Below are positions 5,179 to 5,746 of a DNA stretch of 5,746 nt, piece after piece. Position 1 is the stretch's first letter; every line of letters begins with the position of its first letter. The translations under genes were made by a program, and so were the position numbers. The notes under the pieces were generated by a model. The model was not told the DNA's origin, searched no databases, and saw only the letters and a program-made list of their open reading frames with translations. The stretch is from Nitrospinae bacterium CG22_combo_CG10-13_8_21_14_all_47_10 (GTDB taxonomy: Bacteria > Nitrospinota > Nitrospinia > Nitrospinales > VA-1), in assembly GCA_002786505.1 (NCBI GenBank), contig PCTK01000088.1, positions 1 through 5,746 on the forward strand, read 5' to 3'.

Positions 5179-5610
5179 ATGAAAAAAGTAGAAATATATA
5201 CTGATGGGGGATGCAAAGGCAATCCGGGTCCCGGCGGTTATGGATGCATCCTCAAACAAAATAGCCACATTAAGGAAATCAAGGGGGGCCACCCAAAAAC
5301 CACCAATAATATTATGGAAATGACCGCCGCCATCGTCGCCCTGAAACAACTTAAGGAACCCTGTGAAGTTAAATTAACGACCGACTCGCAATATGTCGTA
5401 AAGGGAATGACCGAATGGATAAAAGGCTGGATTCGCAATGGCTGGAAAACGGCCTCGCGCCAACCCGTTAAAAACCAGGAGCTCTGGCAGGAGCTTTATG
5501 AGGTGAGCCGCCCCCATACCATCCAATGGATCTGGGTAAGAGGGCACAATGGCCACCCGCAAAACGAACGTTGCGACCAACTGGCTAATGAAGCGATCGC
5601 GGAACTGTAA
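5179..5610 (+). CDS. rnhA: Ribonuclease HI
   Basis: Cleaves the RNA strand of RNA-DNA hybrids (primers, R-loops). The 143 residues align closely with E. coli RNase HI. Catalytic residues are all present: D9 (YTDGGCKGNPGPGGYG), E47 (NNIMEM), D69 (TTDSQYV), H123 (RGHNGHPQNERCD) and D133. The basic handle region with repeated Trp (WIKGWIRNGWKTA, about 80-92) is kept, as in E. coli-type enzymes. The C-terminus is about a dozen residues shorter than E. coli's, beyond the catalytic core. The start at 5179 is chosen because MKKVEIYTDG aligns with the usual N-terminus, although no Shine-Dalgarno is visible there. An in-frame ATG at 5131 with GGAA ahead would add 16 residues unlike the family. It is divergent from the ferritin-like gene, and a new frame starts 75 bases downstream. 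Confidence 0.95.
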   Translation: MKKVEIYTDGGCKGNPGPGGYGCILKQNSHIKEIKGGHPKTTNNIMEMTAAIVALKQLKEPCEVKLTTDSQYVVKGMTEWIKGWIRNGWKTASRQPVKNQELWQELYEVSRPHTIQWIWVRGHNGHPQNERCDQLANEAIAEL

Positions 5611-5685
5611 AACGTCGATAAAAATCTGTGGTTGTGAAAAAATAAGAAGCCATCATGAACCCTCAATTTTTAATCGGAAGATAGA

Positions 5686-5746
5686 ATGAGTTTGATCCCT
5701 GCGTGGTCTCCTTTCAAAAAAATTTCAACTCTCCCGCATATAGTTA
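5686..5746 (+). CDS. Start of an unidentified protein, cut by the right edge
   Basis: An ATG at 5686 opens a frame that stays open to the window end, with 20 codons visible: MSLIPAWSPFKKISTLPHIV. GGAAG lies about six bases upstream, a good ribosome-binding site. It follows rnhA by 75 bases on the same strand, so the two may share a transcript. Too little is visible to recognise a family. An earlier ATG at 5655 closes after nine codons and is probably not a gene. Confidence 0.45.
   Translation, partial: MSLIPAWSPFKKISTLPHIV

Noticed and set aside
1..5746. CRISPR arrays, insertion sequences, tRNA genes, attachment sites, phage or defence genes
   Set aside because: No regularly spaced repeats, transposase frames, tRNA-like T-arm or defence-protein motifs were seen. 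The window reads as ordinary core metabolism plus one unexplained intergenic region.

Overview
The window looks like a piece of a bacterial chromosome of moderate GC. It is dominated by one minus-strand operon (3950 down to the left edge) encoding a five-subunit 2-oxoacid:ferredoxin oxidoreductase. This layout (delta, alpha, beta, gamma, then a small dicluster ferredoxin) is the one known from reverse-TCA-cycle autotrophs such as Hydrogenobacter and from nitrite oxidisers of the Nitrospina/Nitrospira type. The host is therefore most likely a chemolithoautotroph. Nitrospinota is my best guess from protein style, but no phylogenetic marker in the window proves it.

Layout, right to left for the minus strand. 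A free-standing ferritin-like/rubrerythrin-type protein lies at 4931-4422. Next comes a gene-free stretch of about 470 bases (3951-4421). It carries a near-consensus sigma70-type promoter firing leftward into the operon, and two hairpins followed by short T-runs that point the opposite way (plus strand). The operon follows: delta (CO-dehydrogenase/acetyl-CoA-synthase-epsilon-like, 3950-3309), alpha (3238-1994), beta (1936-1037), gamma (1021-335) and the epsilon ferredoxin (281 to beyond the left edge). Spacers are 70, 57, 15 and 53 bases, and a Shine-Dalgarno-like sequence precedes each start. On the plus strand, rnhA (RNase HI, 5179-5610) is divergent from the ferritin-like gene, and a new reading frame with a good ribosome-binding site opens at 5686 and runs off the right edge.

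How the genes work together: alpha and beta form the thiamine-diphosphate core, and beta carries the proximal [4Fe-4S] ligands. Gamma supplies the CoA-side domain, and the epsilon ferredoxin should relay electrons to or from soluble ferredoxin. Delta is the distinctive extra subunit and has a striking Cys/His cluster of unknown purpose. The sequence cannot decide between pyruvate and 2-oxoglutarate as substrate. The most open questions are the delta Cys/His cluster, the hairpin-rich intergenic region (possible small RNA), and a repeated leader motif in front of alpha and beta.
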